DNA of 64,000 bases from Polytrichum commune (GCA_950295325.1 OX485807.1:25207666-25271665), one strand, 5' to 3'. Positions 36,511 through 51,130 are shown, counted from the stretch's first letter. Notes: generated by a model not told the origin, from the letters alone. Numbers and translations: made by a program.

Positions 36511-38643
36511 GGTCAAAGCGTTATAATACAATATTTATTGTAGTCCATGAACTTAGGTCAGCGAAGTTCGTGGCAAGTGATTCATGTCAGAAAAGGTATT
36601 CCAAAACATAATTCCCAGATGGCATACCACCAGTCACATGGGCTCCAGATTATATTCTCTAATAAACTTAAAAGAATTACCCTATATGTACTAGTAGCAT
36701 CTGACGAGACATGCACGAGGCGTCCATCGACATATGCTGTGGCCCACCAATCGCCACAACTTTAGATGGTGTGGCGAAATCCGCGGCTGCGGCTGAGTGC
36801 AATCGGTGTTCTGTTCAGGAACCCTTCTTATGTGAGCATCATCTGCGAGAGAATGTTGATTAAAGCTCTCGTGAAGCCCCCCTTACATTAGACACCCTTC
36901 TCTTCTCTTCTCTTCTCTTCGCACATCACGTTGTAACTTGCTCAAGTTCTGAAGCTCCCGGAACTGCTCAGTCTTTCTTAATAACCTCATTGATCGCGAT
37001 AATCTTATCTCTGGTATCAAAGCGGCGGACGCGAAGGTGGCCTGGAGACACGCGCTTGAAGGCGCGAGTGAGGGAATTGAAGCTCTCAGCCGCCGTCGTG
37101 ATAGAGAGGTCTATCTATCTATCTGTCTGTCTGTCTTCACTGGTTCTGGTGCGTAAGCTCGTTATTAATGCGGCCACTCTTAATTACTAACAGGATATTT
37201 ATGAAATAGCTATGTGAATTGCGTCGTCTAGTGGTACGATAGTTCGCCGCCACTTTTAGACTGGTTCTTGAGCTGTGTGGCTGAAAAAGAGTGAGGAGTG
37301 TAGACCTTGTTGAAATTTAAGTAGTATGCTTTTCTTCACGGTCTTCTGACTAGCTGGAATGAGACGTGCATCGTCATCTTGGCTAGGGCTTCGACTTATT
37401 ATTGGAAGGTGCGGTGAAGGAGGCTACCGACTTTGTTTATTGAGTGTACTACCTATTAGATAATTGAATTCTTGGCCGGGGCTGCATTGGTGTCGGTTTT
37501 TGCCTTTTGGATCGGAGGCTTATGTCAAGCGTTCAGGAATTCCTGCTATCATTCTATTGATCTCCTTATCACATTGCACGATCGACTGATAATCGTTTTG
37601 GCAAATTAGTTCTTTGGAAGGCCGCTGCTGTTATTTCTTTCTTTTCCAATTTTACCTTCATCCGGTTGCTATTATCTGTGCTGTACGTGTTAATTTTAAC
37701 TGTCACATCAAAGATTACAAGTAGGCATTCTATTGTATGAACTGGAATACCTAATTTTGCCAGTCTCGGTGTTGAGGTGGCCTCGAGAGTGTCCACTATT
37801 CAATGGAAAGTGGCGTATGAAGATTGTTGAGTGATTTTGGAGAAGTTTTTTTTTTACCTTAAGACTACTATAGTGAAGTATTAGCAGAATCCTGCGTCGA
37901 CTGAATTTCAAAGAGATACTGAGTTGAAACTGCAGAGAACCAGAGGAACAAAGACATCCCTTACAGATCACTTTTCCGCTTCTGAGACTCTTCACGGATT
38001 TAGGAAGAGCTAATTTACTGACAATGGTACAAAGAGGAAGAGCAATGCCTGAACTTCAAGTATTTTTTCCATAGGTTAGCACATCACAGTTGAGTGCGTC
38101 GTTGGGATCAGCGCAGTGAAATTCCAGAAGCGACTGCTGCTTGAACCTCCCGCCAATGGCCATCCGCCTCTTCTCAAGAAAGCTCGGATCGCCTCATCAG
38201 CGGAGCAAGCGTTCGGCCACTGGAAAGAGAACTTTGTAGGCGAGTTTAAGAATCGGATGAGTTCAAGGACGGATCTCTACGCGGTTCCATGACTTGGCGA
38301 CGGCCTGTCTCTCGCACACTTACGGAAGAGCTCTGTCACTATAATTCTAGTTTGGAATGCAGCTCCGTAAAGTCGATGCACAGCCAAAATAGCTCTGCGG
38401 ACGGTTCCGTGTTCGTCGAGACATTGCCTCCGAGGAGAGAAGTACGTGCCTAAAAAGGTGGACAGCGCCAATTGAAAGTGAACATCCTGTTATTAATTCC
38501 TCCAAGGACTCTGGTCTAGATGATGGCGCTGGTCTAGGAGTTGAAAATTGCTCAGTCGGATATTTCTCGAGGATATCACTTCGATCTCTTGTCAGTTGAA
38601 AAAATCTCAAATATTTAAAGAGATACATCAGAACTTGAGTATC
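36511..38643 (+). promoter_or_regulatory. Upstream region / probable 5' leader of HAK gene
   Basis: No separate gene seen. It contains a (TTCTC)n tract (about 36898-36929), typical of plant 5' leaders, and a CTAT/CTGT microsatellite (about 37111-37136). A transcript start near 36.9 kb with 5' leader introns is possible but not shown. Confidence 0.3.
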
Positions 38644-41600
38644 ATGGACACCGAAGACAAAGACTTAACGCTAGGCACAGAAAATGGATCACTCGTCGAA
38701 CAAGCTGGAGGGCGGCCGGGTGAGCAGCTTTCAAATGATCATCAGGATCAGTACAAGCAGAATTATGATAGTGCTGCAAATTATCCCGCGGGTGTTCACA
38801 TTGAGATTTCAGACGAAGCTCAGATGGGAGAATCGGGAAGGAAGAACTTAAGTGTAAAGCAGTTTCGTCTGCGTCGTGCAGTTTCGGATGTGCATTTCAG
38901 GGCACATTTAGCCAAGGTTCATCCTGACAAGAAGGTATTTCTATGACTTCCTTTTACGACTTTTAAGAAGTAGTTAATACTTTGATAAGTACCTTCTATC
39001 TAAGATTTCTTGATTTCAAGCGCAGCTGTATTCGTTAACGTGTCAAGAAGCCTGTCGGTTTAACCCGATCGTGTCGAAATAAACGGGTTATCCACTGTCC
39101 TAAGAAGCAGCGAAGCAATGTTTGAACTACACCTCTTGGAGAGGCGATTGATATATTGCAGGAGCTTTGGTACAGAGGCAGGTCGAGGATAAAGTTTGTG
39201 TTAACAACAAAGAACAGCTGTATCGTCCAGTATTTTGAGTAGGTTAATTTAAGAATGAGGATGGATCGATTAAGATGGACGGGTAAATATCCAGAATCGG
39301 GTTCCAAATTCGAATCAAGGCAGATATATATGTCGAGTCAAGGATTTCGAATCAGGAAGACAAAACGAAGAAAGAAATTTCTGTCGAGTACTGAAATGAT
39401 GATTTATTTGTTTGTACGGGATGCAGGACTACAGCAAGTGGGGAACAGTTGTTTTGGCCTTCCAGACACTTGGCGTAGTGTTTGGAGGCCTGGGAACATC
39501 CCCACTCTACGTTTGGCCGACCATTCAGCTGGATAATCCCAACGAGGATGATTTTCTAGGTGTAATGAGCCTCTTATTCTGGACAGTAACTCTTATAGCT
39601 TTGGTGAAGTATGGTCTCATCATCTTGAACGCCGATGATCACGGGGAAGGTTTGTGCTTTTTTCATTCATGTCACTTCAGTTGTTTGCGAATGTAGATGT
39701 GATGCAGGATACGTAAATGTGCTGCTATTGCATGGAACTGAACATGGTAAGATTTTTTTTTATATTGCAGTATCCGTCCAGAGGTATACAATATTTTCAA
39801 TATTGCATGTTTTGCTTTCGGGATTGTTACTGGAAAATGGATACTTATTTCATTTGTATGACGAGAATTAACTACAAGTGCTGGAACTGGCAATACTGGT
39901 AGAGTTGATGTAAAATTGTTACTTGTAGTGATGTTGGAGGTAGTTTCATCCTCGGACTTTACTACTCCTTAGTGGGTTGACATCTAGTAACTAATTGGGC
40001 AGGAGGAACTTTCGCATTGTACTCTCTGCTGTGCCAACATGCTAAAATCGGTCAGAGGCTTGGGGATCCATCCTACTTCCCGCTTGATGAATCGAGCAGT
40101 TCCCTGAAGCTGGAGGGCACCAAGTCGAGGTGTAGTGTTGTTTCCAACAGACTCCGATCCTTTTTGGAGAATAGAAAGGGTGTTCAGTTCTGGCTGTTCT
40201 TTGTGGTCATGTTTGGTACCTGCTTGGTCATTGGCGATGGCATACTCACACCTGCCATCTCAGGTACAAAACCCTGCTATTGTCTTCATCACTTTTTGGG
40301 CAATTTTCTCATCCAGAACTTATTATTGTTCTAGTTGAAGGTGTAAGAGCACTAGTTTTTTGACTCTGCAAATGTAACTTGGTTGTGCAGTTTTATCAGC
40401 CATGGCAGGAATTCAAGGCGAGAATTCAGCGATTAATTCCTGTAAGTACTAAGTGAGGATGCCAGTCAAAATTAACAAGTTTATGAATTGCGTTGAACAA
40501 GGGGCGGCAAGCATTTTGTTTTGAATTTATTTATTTATTTATTCTGAGGATAGAACGAATAGCGGACTATTATCGTTCACCATGTTTGACATATTCAGTT
40601 GGTCATACAGCTATAAAGCTCTCAGGTGTTTGCTGAGGAAGCATGGTTCAAATCTTCAGGGTCTAGAACTTAATTTCCTGTTATTCTTGCAGCCTAGTAA
40701 AGCAGTTACAGCCGAAAAAGGTGGTCATAAGCAGCTACTCTTTCTCGAATTGCACCATATTTATTGAGGTTTTCTCACTAGAGTTTCACAAGATGTGGCG
40801 AGTTGCATCTGACATTTTTTTTTTACGCGAACAGCTGTTGTAACTTGGCTATCAGCAGCGATTCTGGTGTTGCTGTTTCTGCTGCAACGATTTGGAACAC
40901 ATCGTATTGGGTTCTTGTTTTCACCAATTATGCTGGTTTGGTTTGTGTCGACTCCCCTTGTAGGAATTTACAATATACTGACTTATTATCCTGGCGTGTT
41001 CAAAGCTCTTTCTCCCCATTACATCATTCAGTACTTTCAACGAAACCAGAAGAATGGCTGGGTGGCCTTAGGAGGTGTTGTGCTTTGCGTTACAGGTACG
41101 TCTTCTCTGTGTCGCCTAGGTTTGCGCACTATATTTGAGCCGCGTATGCCATGTGACATATGTTTCAGCATCTAAAATTGTTGAGCTTCTATAGAGGTGC
41201 TTATGTTCACTTGGAATCCTAAACCTGCAGGTATAAATTTTGTATATCTTCCTTCCATCTTCTTGAAGTTCTAGACATGAAAGATGGTATTGTCCTGGCG
41301 ATTAGGGGGGCGATAATCTTCTGGCTTTATTAACTGCCACGGACCTCGTGCTTAATGTGCTTGTGGGCCATAGTTTGTAGAGGAGAGACATCAGTTGAAG
41401 GATCCATTTGTCTATAAAATCGAAGAATCTTCTTGCCAACCGAGTCCTGAAGAATATTGGTACTGGTAGGGAGTTTCATGGTTTCTAGAAAGAGCAATCC
41501 GTGATTGAATGATTCATGTCTGACCTGCAAGTGATAACTATCCTGACTGTATACCTCCTACGCGTGCTAAGTCAGGTATATCTTTCGAAGAAGAAAGAAA

Positions 41601-44236
41601 AAGAATATGGGGCTTTTATTATAGCGAGAGTCCCTTTGCCTAAATCTAAACTTGGCTGCCCATGTTGCATTCTCAGAGTGGGTTGCATTAGGGTTCAAGA
41701 CCAAAGAAACTCTCACTACGGGGATGACATGGTCTTGCCCCTGCTTCTCTTCACTAGATAGTAGTTTTATAATGGTAGATTTTCAATCCATTCTTATAGA
41801 TTTTATAACAACTTCGTGGAAGAGAACCAACATAACACCCCGCAATCCTCATAATGTCTGAAATTAAAAAAAAAATTATTGATCGAGAGTAAGATTGTGA
41901 ATCTAAGGAGTTTACACTATGTTTGAATCCAAAGTATGAAAACGTAAAGTGGTGTTAATGTGGCCCCACTTTCCTGCTAAATCTCGGAGGTCGCGACTCA
42001 AGAAAACACTCTACGCAATATGTGTAATGCCTGCCCCTATATAGGTGAGCTCCACATAGAGCTTTACTATATGAACTCTATAAGGAAGGGGGTTCTAAGG
42101 ATCGGTAACCCTTCCGAGTTGTGGAGTCTAGTGTCCAAAGCTCAGAACCTAATTGAGCTATAAAGGTATTTTTTTTGACTTCATTAGATTTAATGGGAAT
42201 CCTTGGTTCTTGCCGAGTTGGCTTTCCTAGGTTGACTCATCTTTACATGTACTTGATAGGTGCGGAAGCTGCATTTGCAGACATGGGCCATTTCAACAAA
42301 AGATCAATTCAAGTGAGAAATATATTCTCAAATGCTTGTAACCTTTCAATGATACTGGCTCCATTCTCTCGCTCCAAGTCTTTCCTGGGAATGATGCCTA
42401 GTATGCACATAAGCGTGGGGATAAGAAAATCTCCTTCAATGATGGTTGAATGTCATCGATCTATTCAATGTAATTTAGCATATAACCATTAAAGATTTTT
42501 CTTGAAGGCCCTAAATTTGTATACGTTTCGGTATACAATTTGTCCAGATTGCCTTTGTGGCCGTTATCTATCCGTCAGCCATCCTCACATATGCTGGTGA
42601 GACTGCATACTTGATCAAAAACCCAGGGGACCATCACAACGCCTTCTTCAAGTCAGTCCCTCGCTCAGTATATTGGCCCATGTTTGTTGTGGCAACATTG
42701 GCAGCCATTGTGGCCAGCCAGTCACTCATAACTGCAACTTTCTCCATCATAAAGCAATCCGTGGCGCTAGGAGCTTTCCCGCGTGTGAAAATGGTACATA
42801 CATCAGCCACTCAGGAAGGGCAGGTGTACTCTCCAGAGGTCAATTACATTCTCATGTTGCTATGCCTTGCGGTGGTCCTTGGGTTCCGGGATGCAACACA
42901 AGTTGGAAATGCGTTTGGTAAGAGGATTTGCTAACATGCACACACTCATGTTTCAAGAATTGTCAGTATTTGTTGAATCAGATTATTTCTGATTGTTACA
43001 TCTTTTCATTCTGGTTCCATCACACCCTGAACTTGAAAGAATTAATTGAAGAGAATCTCATAATCTTCCGAGTCATGAATACAAATCTGCAAACTGTATC
43101 TTATACACTTTCCAGAAATTGTTATGAATGTGTAAATGTCCTAAAGTCTCGTTCTAGTATGCAAACGAAAGAAATGACGTGTTACATTCTAGAATAATCT
43201 GACCACTTGACAATTGGTGTCCACTATAGGCTCAATCCATTTCAATTTGAGTATATTGAATTTGGAGCTTTCTATTTTTCAAGCCAAGCACATGCTGAAC
43301 GTTCATCTTCTCACAAGTGGTGATATGGGGGGTTATGCAGGGGTAGCGGTCATAGGCGTAATGTTCATATCAAGCACACTGTTGACCATGGTGATGCTGC
43401 TGGTGTGGAATCTTTCATGGCCTCTGGCACTCCTCTATTTCTGCATCTACGGATCGATAGAAGGAATATACTTCTCCGCTGTTTTGAACAAGGTTCCACA
43501 GGGTGGCTGGTTCCCCTTCGCGATCGCCCTTATTTTCATGGTCATCAGCTTGTGTTGGAACTATGGGAGGCAGAAAAAGTATGCGTACGAAATGAACAAC
43601 AAGATTAGCCTCGACAGCTTGGGAAACCTACTTTCGAGTGCGGGAATCCAGCGTGTGCCTGGAATATGTTTCTTCTACAGCGACTTAGCTCATGGCATTC
43701 CCCCAATCATCACACACTATGTGAGGAACGTCCGAACACTTCACCAAGTCTTGATTTTAACTACCATCAGGTTCTTGCCAGTGAAGACAGTATCTCCTGA
43801 CGAGCGGTTTCACATCTCCCGAGTGGGGTTCAAAGGAGTATATCGTTGCGTCGTCCAGTACGGCTACCTAGACGTAATTAACTGCAAGGACGGCGAGTTT
43901 CGAAACCAAGCCATTCGGAGCCTGAGACTATATCTTGCAAGGGTGGACAAGAATGAGCCCACCGTGGTCACGGGAAACTCATCTCCATCGGTGCAGCTCT
44001 CCGTAGATACTTACAATGAGGAAGATTTGAGGGAGATTGAGAGAGCCAGCGAACAGGTTCCTGTTTACGTCGTGGGGAAGGTGACAGTCAAGACAAGCAG
44101 TGGCAGTAGCTGGCTTGGCCGCCTTGCCATAGAAAAAGTGTATGTCTTCCTCCGGACTATTTGCAGATCGGCAATAGAGGAACTGCGAATCTCAGCAGAG
44201 AGTTACCTCGAGGTTGGCATGCTCTACGAGATTTGA
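38644..44236 (+). CDS. HAK: HAK/KUP/KT potassium transporter
   Basis: Eight exons: 38644-38934, 39427-39649, 40003-40263, 40391-40441, 40835-41095, 42260-42312, 42548-42917 and 43341-44236. All have GT/AG borders, phases agree, and they sum to 2406 nt (801 aa), the usual family length. A hydrophilic N-terminus (about 97 aa) precedes the membrane region. Family motifs include VFGGLGTSPLYVW (about 115-127), GEGGTFALYSLLCQHAK, VIGDGILTPAISVLSAM, GAEAAFADMGHFNKRSIQ, YPSAILTYAGETAYL, GFRDATQVGNAFG and GGWFPFAIAL, then a long cytosolic C-terminal domain. Proteins of this family move K+ with H+ across the plasma membrane or tonoplast. One oddity: the first signature has G at residue 118 (codon GGC) where the family normally has Asp (GDLGTSP). 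The gene is intact and converges on the INT gene, with about 1.26 kb between stop codons. Confidence 0.95.
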
Positions 44237-45497
44237 AATTCTGGCACCCAAAGATGATGATATCCTCCCGATGTTTTGAACTCCATGAACTGTCCGTAAC
44301 ATCAATTGCTGGAGTTTAATGAAGTGGCCTTGTCAAGGTAAAGAAAAGAAAAAGAACGAAATATCGGTGATTGAGACGGGAATATGAGTCCGTTAGTCCC
44401 ATACTGCTCGCATAGAGGAATTGTTGAAGTTCTATAGTTGGTTGCAAAGAAACCCACAGGATCACATGGGGTATGTATATAAAGCTAGGTCATTTGAACA
44501 AGACCAAATGTCTTTCATTTCGTTCTCATACATGTACTGCTTCAATTGGGAGGGCAATATTGATCCACCAAATAATTTTAGATAGGATCATTTTTGATGC
44601 CATCAAATAACAATCATAGTAAGTAATCTAAAACATTTAGGGCCTCTAGTCCTTTATCCAACTAAACCCTAAACCCTTAATGGCATGGGTTGGTGACCTC
44701 ATATCAAAGATGTGTTATAGAGTCTGATTGAAAAGCTAACTCCAAATTAGTGTATGATTTAATGACCCACTCTGGACTTGGCTTTCACAAAGAGAGTTAT
44801 GGAGGATGAATTTTGAACTGTATTTGTACAAATTGGAATAAATAAAAATTTGAACGTCACCAAATCTTTCTAATAACATTTACTTTCAGAATTAAACCAT
44901 AATTCCAAATGACAACAGGCACACAAACAACTTATTTAAAAAGTTAGAATCTCGTTTGGTGTCCCCAGCCCTTAAGGGTTAAGGGGTCAGAAGAATCTTC
45001 GGGCCTTTCGATATGTTGTAAACAAAGAACTGAGTGCAAATAACATCGTTAATTGTAGAAAAGGTGAGTTAACGGCAATAATGGATTGTTTGAAATTCTC
45101 CCCATTACAAGGGAAAGGGCAGATACACTTACCACACTTGCATATGGCTTGACTCCAATCATGTTCCAACTTATCTTGTCCACAACAAATTGTTGAGCCA
45201 CATGATCATGTGTGTCAGAGGGTCACACTTGGCACTGCTTTAGGTATAATTTTCAGTCAGTGAAAATTATAGGATCCTGTGGAATATGTGTTGAGTGTAT
45301 CTCCAACTGTACTAAACAGTGCCTCAATAAAATCTAATTTTCTTTCATTGCCTTTCACCAGCTCGTGCATCATTGCCAAAAAAAAATTGTAGCATAGATT
45401 GGTGAGGTGATCAGAACCTTGGGCAAGCAGTGTCAAGATTCCTGATGTAATCTCATATAGGTTAAAAACGTTAAAGAAAATAGGAAGCTTGAAAAAT
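44237..45497. other. Intergenic region between convergent genes
   Basis: Holds the 3' untranslated regions of both transporters; AATAAA occurs near 44837 on the plus strand. No ORF of interest. Confidence 0.5.
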
Positions 45498-48400
45498 TTA
45501 TACCCCTGCAGGATCGTCGGGAACCGCGGATGTTTCACAGATCTTTAAGTACTCTGCTCCATTATCATGACACAGTGCTGGCATCCAGCTCTGGGAATTC
45601 GCCCTTGCCTTCCAAAGTAACTCCAACTGCTGAAAAGAAAGCCCCTTGGTTTCAGGTACGTAAAAGAGAACGAAGAGCAGTGCTAAAACCGCAATCCATG
45701 CAAACAAAAGAAATGTAAGCGATGTGCCCAAGGTTTCAGTCAGCGATAAGAATGTTTGTGCCACCAAGAAGTTGGATACCCAGTTGGCTGTTGCAGCTAT
45801 TCCTCCACATACACCTCTGTCCTGCAACGGGTAAATTTCAGAGTTTATGGTCCATGGCACTGGACCCATTCCAGGTGCAAAGGCCAGCAAGTAGAGTGCT
45901 AATCCTACGAGCGCAAGCCATCCATAGTCACTAGGGCACCCCTTTGTAAACCATGAGCGCGCGTGCTTTTGGCAGAAGTTTTCAGATTCGTTGGTATACA
46001 GTAAGCAACTTCCCGGTAGCATCTGCAGACAGCCGTACAGTTATGTTACATCCTTTGCAGATATCAACACAATGTTTATGTGTGACACATCATTTCTTGA
46101 TTGTGATGGTAAGACATTTCAAATTGGTAAGACCTGGTGGATTTTACAGGGCCACAACCTTTGGAACTAAGCAAAGCAGCAACTGTGGAGCAATACATAC
46201 TGCGTAGAATAGAAAATACAATAGCACACAAGCATTGAAATCCAAACATCGTACAAAGAAGCAGACTCCAGCAAAAATAAATGCACACAAAGCTCATCAT
46301 AAAAATCAAGTCTTGCACCTCATCACTTGCAGCTGCACAGAACGCACAATTTGCTTGCAAGCAGCCTGTGCATGTTGCTGGAAAGGGAAAAGTCGATGAG
46401 TTTCCCGATGTTGGGAAAGCAGGACAAGTCAAATCAGGGTCTTCGAGGTTTGACATCCCAATGATATCGGGTGAATTGACACTGGCAAGATGAAAAGCTG
46501 CTGACAACATGCAAAGTGCCGCAATCACACCCAACAAGCTAAAGATTGCCAGGCGTCTTCTTCCAGAATGATCTATCAAGAGGATGCCTGCAACAGTACC
46601 AATGGCATTGACAGCTGCCACTAGTGATGAAAGTAATAAGGCCGTTTCATGTGATGCATATCCTGCAAGCTCCACAATGGTAGGACTGTAGTACATCACT
46701 GTGTTTATTCCAACCAGTTGTTGAAATACCTGCAGATGTTGAGGCATTGAAGAGCATGCGAGTAAGACGCAAAAGGAATCAATTTAATGAGTATAAACAT
46801 CTGCCAGGAGAGCCACCCTCTTAAGCTGGATGCAAAGCCATTTTACTTAAGTTACAAATTCAGATGAATCAAAGTTGACTGCACATAATGTACAACAAAT
46901 AGCTGGACTGCAAACAGAGTTACCTAAGGAGAGCTATCCTTACAAAAATAAACTTAGTCATAGTCATGAATGTGTTGATTGTAGGATAGCTTTATGTCAT
47001 GATAAACTGATTTCAAGGGGAAAAATTCCACCTGTATGCCTACGCCTGCTGTGAGAGCCATGCGTCTCTCCTTAGTGGCAAGGATGTCTAGAAAAGCAGT
47101 TGTCTTGGTTTGATGTCCTTCCTGCTGGTGCTCTGCCTCAGCTGATGCCACTTCTTCATATTCTGCTTTTCCTTCCCCTGTAGGATATAATCTCTTGAGC
47201 ACAGAAATTGCTTCATCAAATCTCTTCTGCAAAATGCCACAAAACTCTTGTGATGAGGAAGGATAACGACCTGTCATCAATGACTTAGAAAGCTGCAATC
47301 AACAAGTTGTCACACAGCAGTGTCGATAGGTGAATATATCATGCAATGCAAGATGACTCCATGAGGATGAACTGAAATTTTCCCTCATTCTTGTTCAAAG
47401 GGTATTGAACCACACAAAGCTCCCAAACTATTCGTTGCACGTAATGGAGCTACACAAATTACTATTAAACTATTTGTAGCAGCCACATGGGTTACCTTGT
47501 CAACATAGCATTCAAAGTTTATGTGGGTACCTGACGAACTAGCCATCGAGGGGACTCAGGCAGGAAGCAGAAAAGAATTGCTTGCACAACTGCTGGAACT
47601 CCTGCTATGCCCAGCATCCAGCGCCAATTGCCAGGGACCTGGATAATACAAAGTCAAGTATTATTGACAGGATATATGTAGATCAAAGATATTTCGAAAT
47701 ACTGTTGGCCGATAATACTTGAGACATGAGAAAACTTGCTCAAGAAGGAGCTTGGCCACATTCATCAGCTCATGGAAAGAAATGAATCAAAAAGTACATT
47801 ACGCCTGAAACTTACACATTGCCAACATAATGCTACTCATTGGCATGGAACTAGTCTAGGTCAGAATACTATACCTTAGTAAAGCCGAGATTAATGAGAT
47901 ATGACAAAAATTGACCTGTGGTTATCATGAGGACGTTGAATGTGACAAGGGCTCCCCGCTTTGCAGATGGTGAAACTTCTGCAATATAAAGTGGGACAGT
48001 CATGGAAGCGACTCCAACGCCTAAGCCGACCAGAAATCGGCCACAGATCAATACATATGGTCCAGGTGCAGCAGCCATGACAACAGCACCAACTGCAAAA
48101 ACACAATCTGATGCCAGAATAGAGAACTTCCTTCCAAGAGAATCATTCAAGCTCCCTCCTAGAGCTGCACCTACGACTGCCCCGGCAATTGCCATGCTCA
48201 CGATTGTCTCCTGCCACATGGAAATAAGCGAAAAAATATCAGTAGACACCAACAAATTCAAGTGTCAAGCATACTGCTTCTGTGCCTCCCAACACATCTC
48301 TGTCATGTCCAACCAGTAATCTCAGCACACCAGCCCTGATAGCAAAAACATGGCCAAAGCAGTGCTATGAGTAAGCAAACCTAAAACATCCAAGACTATG

Positions 48401-49024
48401 GTGAATCATGACACAGAGCTTACCTGCAAAACAGAGCTCTTATCCACTGCATCAAAGTCATCACGTATGTAGAGAAGTGCTCCTGATATTACTCCTGGTA
48501 TATGTACAAGAAAGGTGTCTCCGAATTACAAAAAATGCAATCGACTGTAACAGACATACTGTACAGGTCGTTGCACTTGGAGTGGTCTGATGTCGTAATT
48601 GACCCTACCTTAAAATCAAGCGCTCCAATGAGCGTCAGCAGAATACCAAGAACCGCCAAAAGAGAATATTACTTGTCATTACCTCTTATTGTACACATCC
48701 GCAACAATGACCAGTAATGATGAAAATCCAAAACAATGTATTCTGTCCCTGAGTCACACTTTCAAATATGTAAAGAAGCCCATATAAATGTATCGTGATC
48801 AAAAAGGTTCAAACGTTCAGTTCAAGCTTACCTGTGTCATAGCCAAACAAAAAGCCTCCGATACCAGCTGCGAGTGTCAAAAGGAACACGAAATGCTTGG
48901 AGGCTGAAGGTGAGGCACTGTGATCTTCGTGTGGAGAGTGTGGCATCAATGATGAGCTTGTGTAATCCTCGTCCTTGACCCCCATCCTTCCTTTCCTGTG
49001 TTTTACTCTCACTTCATCCGCCAT
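45498..49024 (-). CDS. INT: INT-type inositol:H+ symporter (MFS sugar transporter family)
   Basis: Seven exons on the minus strand: 49024-48832, 48494-48424, 48210-47875, 47638-47531, 47226-47032, 46729-46319 and 46022-45498. Phases agree and total 1839 nt (612 aa). MFS sugar-porter motifs are all present: [66 protein letters not shown] and [12 protein letters not shown]. Between the late membrane helices (exons 6-7) there is a long cysteine-rich loop with [12 protein letters not shown] and further Cys residues, like the PSI-type loop of plant INT2/INT4 proteins. This separates it from ordinary hexose carriers. The N-terminus is charged and Ser-rich. The family imports myo-inositol with protons, usually at the plasma membrane; exact substrate and location are inferred. 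An acceptor-like AG just upstream of the ATG (about 49034) hints at a 5' leader intron. Intact. Confidence 0.93.
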
Positions 49025-51120
49025 AGCTGAAGTGGCTAACACGTCCCTGAATGCAGAAACAAAAGATACTCAGCCCGAGCTGTCAATTCTATTCACGACT
49101 AAATGCCTGGACTTATGACCTTGTCTCAAAAACGCCCGTTTCACATCCAGCTTATCCAATTGCATTAGAGTTATCCTTCAACTCAACATAACTTTTAGTC
49201 GGGAGTTGGGTGTTTTGCATTCAACACCTTCCATGTTCAGAGGTTTAAGCGAAGGCCATTTTATAATGTGCTAAAATGAGTTTAGCCCTTAATTAAAAAT
49301 AATAGATTGCTCTTCATTCAAATGAAAACACTACCTCCGAGGATGCACCACAAATGGAAAGAAATTATTGATATCGAATCAAAAACAACCAATGGATATT
49401 CACGGGGGACAAATTCCCGACGAAAAGTCCCATCGACTTAAAGATAACTCTATTGTCATCTATTCCGGACATAAGAAATGTCTTGTCACATGTGAGGTGA
49501 AGCACCACTTTAAACAATTGTACAACACACTGAGACTAGAATAAGTGCCGTCGTACCTTGGTAAGTCGAAAGAATGTAAGCGGCCTTCTCAGTCACAGAT
49601 ACCGCAATCTCTTCAATTTCATATGCAATTAAAAAAACGTTGACTGAAGAATCCTTTTAAATAAGCCAAACAATTCTCAGAAGTAGGAGGAGCAGGGAGA
49701 TAGAAGTCCGCGAACATATCACTGAAAGAAAAGTGTTGATCCCTTGATTCATTTAAATCGATATACCAGACCGTGACCTAAATTGCTTGGAATTGATAAG
49801 CAGCTTAGTGAGGCAACAACCCAGAAATCGAGGGAACCATTGACTGATCGTTAAGCGGACAAGGTGTGCTCTCCACTAAACAAATAAAATACTGATACAA
49901 CAATACAAACTTACACAATCGATGCTGCACAACAATTTGATATACGTGATACAATCTAGTGGCTTTTACTAGATGTCCTTCTGTGTCAAACAAGTTGATA
50001 CGTAGCACGTTGACGCTGTTGATTAAATTAAGCCACTACGTTTTCTACAAGTGGAATAGGATGATTTAGCGAGACAGAGCAAGTTGCCGCCAATCAAGCA
50101 GTCGTGTGTCAATGTTCACTCTCGATCAAACTGTGCTAATCGATTAATCGTTAGCCCAAATACCTCACCAGAACATAAAAAAGATATTTACAAAGTAAAT
50201 CGAAAAGCATTGCCGCGAAGACATTCAACTCCACCAAGACAAAAAGAAGCGACCACGACCAACTTTAGAAACGTTGGCCTACTATCAACACGAGACGCGA
50301 AGGAGATGGCAAAGGGTGATTCCGCCCGTGGCAGACTGAGCAGGAAATTGACAATGGCTCTCTGCACCCGACATAAACATTGAGATTAAGAAAATTCTCA
50401 TGTTGGGAATGCTCTTCCAGAACACTAATGGCCTCAAATGGTTTCGAATTGCTTGAACATTAATCCTGAAACGGTACTAGTGTTGCTCTGTATATGGTTC
50501 GTAGGCGGTACAAGAGTCCAATTTGGAAACGCGGAATCTAAGATTGAAGTTGCCGATAAGAACAAGTTTGCTAAGCTAATCCCGAGAAGGGCAGGGGAAG
50601 CTCAAGCGTGGGGGAAAAAGCCTAGGTAGCAACGCCGACAAGGAAGGGCAGATGCAGTAGAGACACGTAACCAATCGCTCATCCAAGAGCAGAGGGGGGT
50701 TATCAGAACTTCATCCATGGAGGAAGAATATCATCCAAATTTCTCAGATTCCGTCCATGAGCTCATTGGGTGTGACTGATAACCGCTCAAGTGGATGGAT
50801 GGTTTCTTGCTTGCTCCCGCGGCTTGTCATCCAATCTTCTATCGTTAATTGAACCTTATAGCAGGACACTGGTGTCTCAAAATTCACCGGTTAAACCCTA
50901 GAGCCCGTGTCGACGTAAAAAATGATCAATTGAAGGCGATCAAAATGGCGTTGAGATTATCTCGACGTCTTGTACATGCTCTGATGTTCAAAGTTGGTTT
51001 CTATATTTTGATCACTGACAACCACACAACCAATCACGAAGGAGGCTCCAATTTATTTGGAACACCGGTGTCCCGCCATAAGGTTTAATTGTTTCTTTCA
51101 ACAGAACGTCAAAGGAACAA
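49025..51120. other. Upstream region of INT gene, no other gene
   Basis: A possible 5' leader donor (AAG|GTACG, minus strand) lies near 49556. Small ORFs (50084-50383, 50438-50629) have no recognised domain. Confidence 0.4.
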
Positions 51121-51130
51121 CGTGTGGGCG

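Noticed and set aside
37223-37262. tRNA-Gly/Asp-like 5' half (TCTAGTGGTACGATAGT)
   Set aside because: No T arm or matching acceptor stem follows, so no tRNA gene is supported.
41180-42170. A separate gene within the HAK intron 5
   Set aside because: Only short ORFs without domains; splice phases of the flanking exons fit directly.
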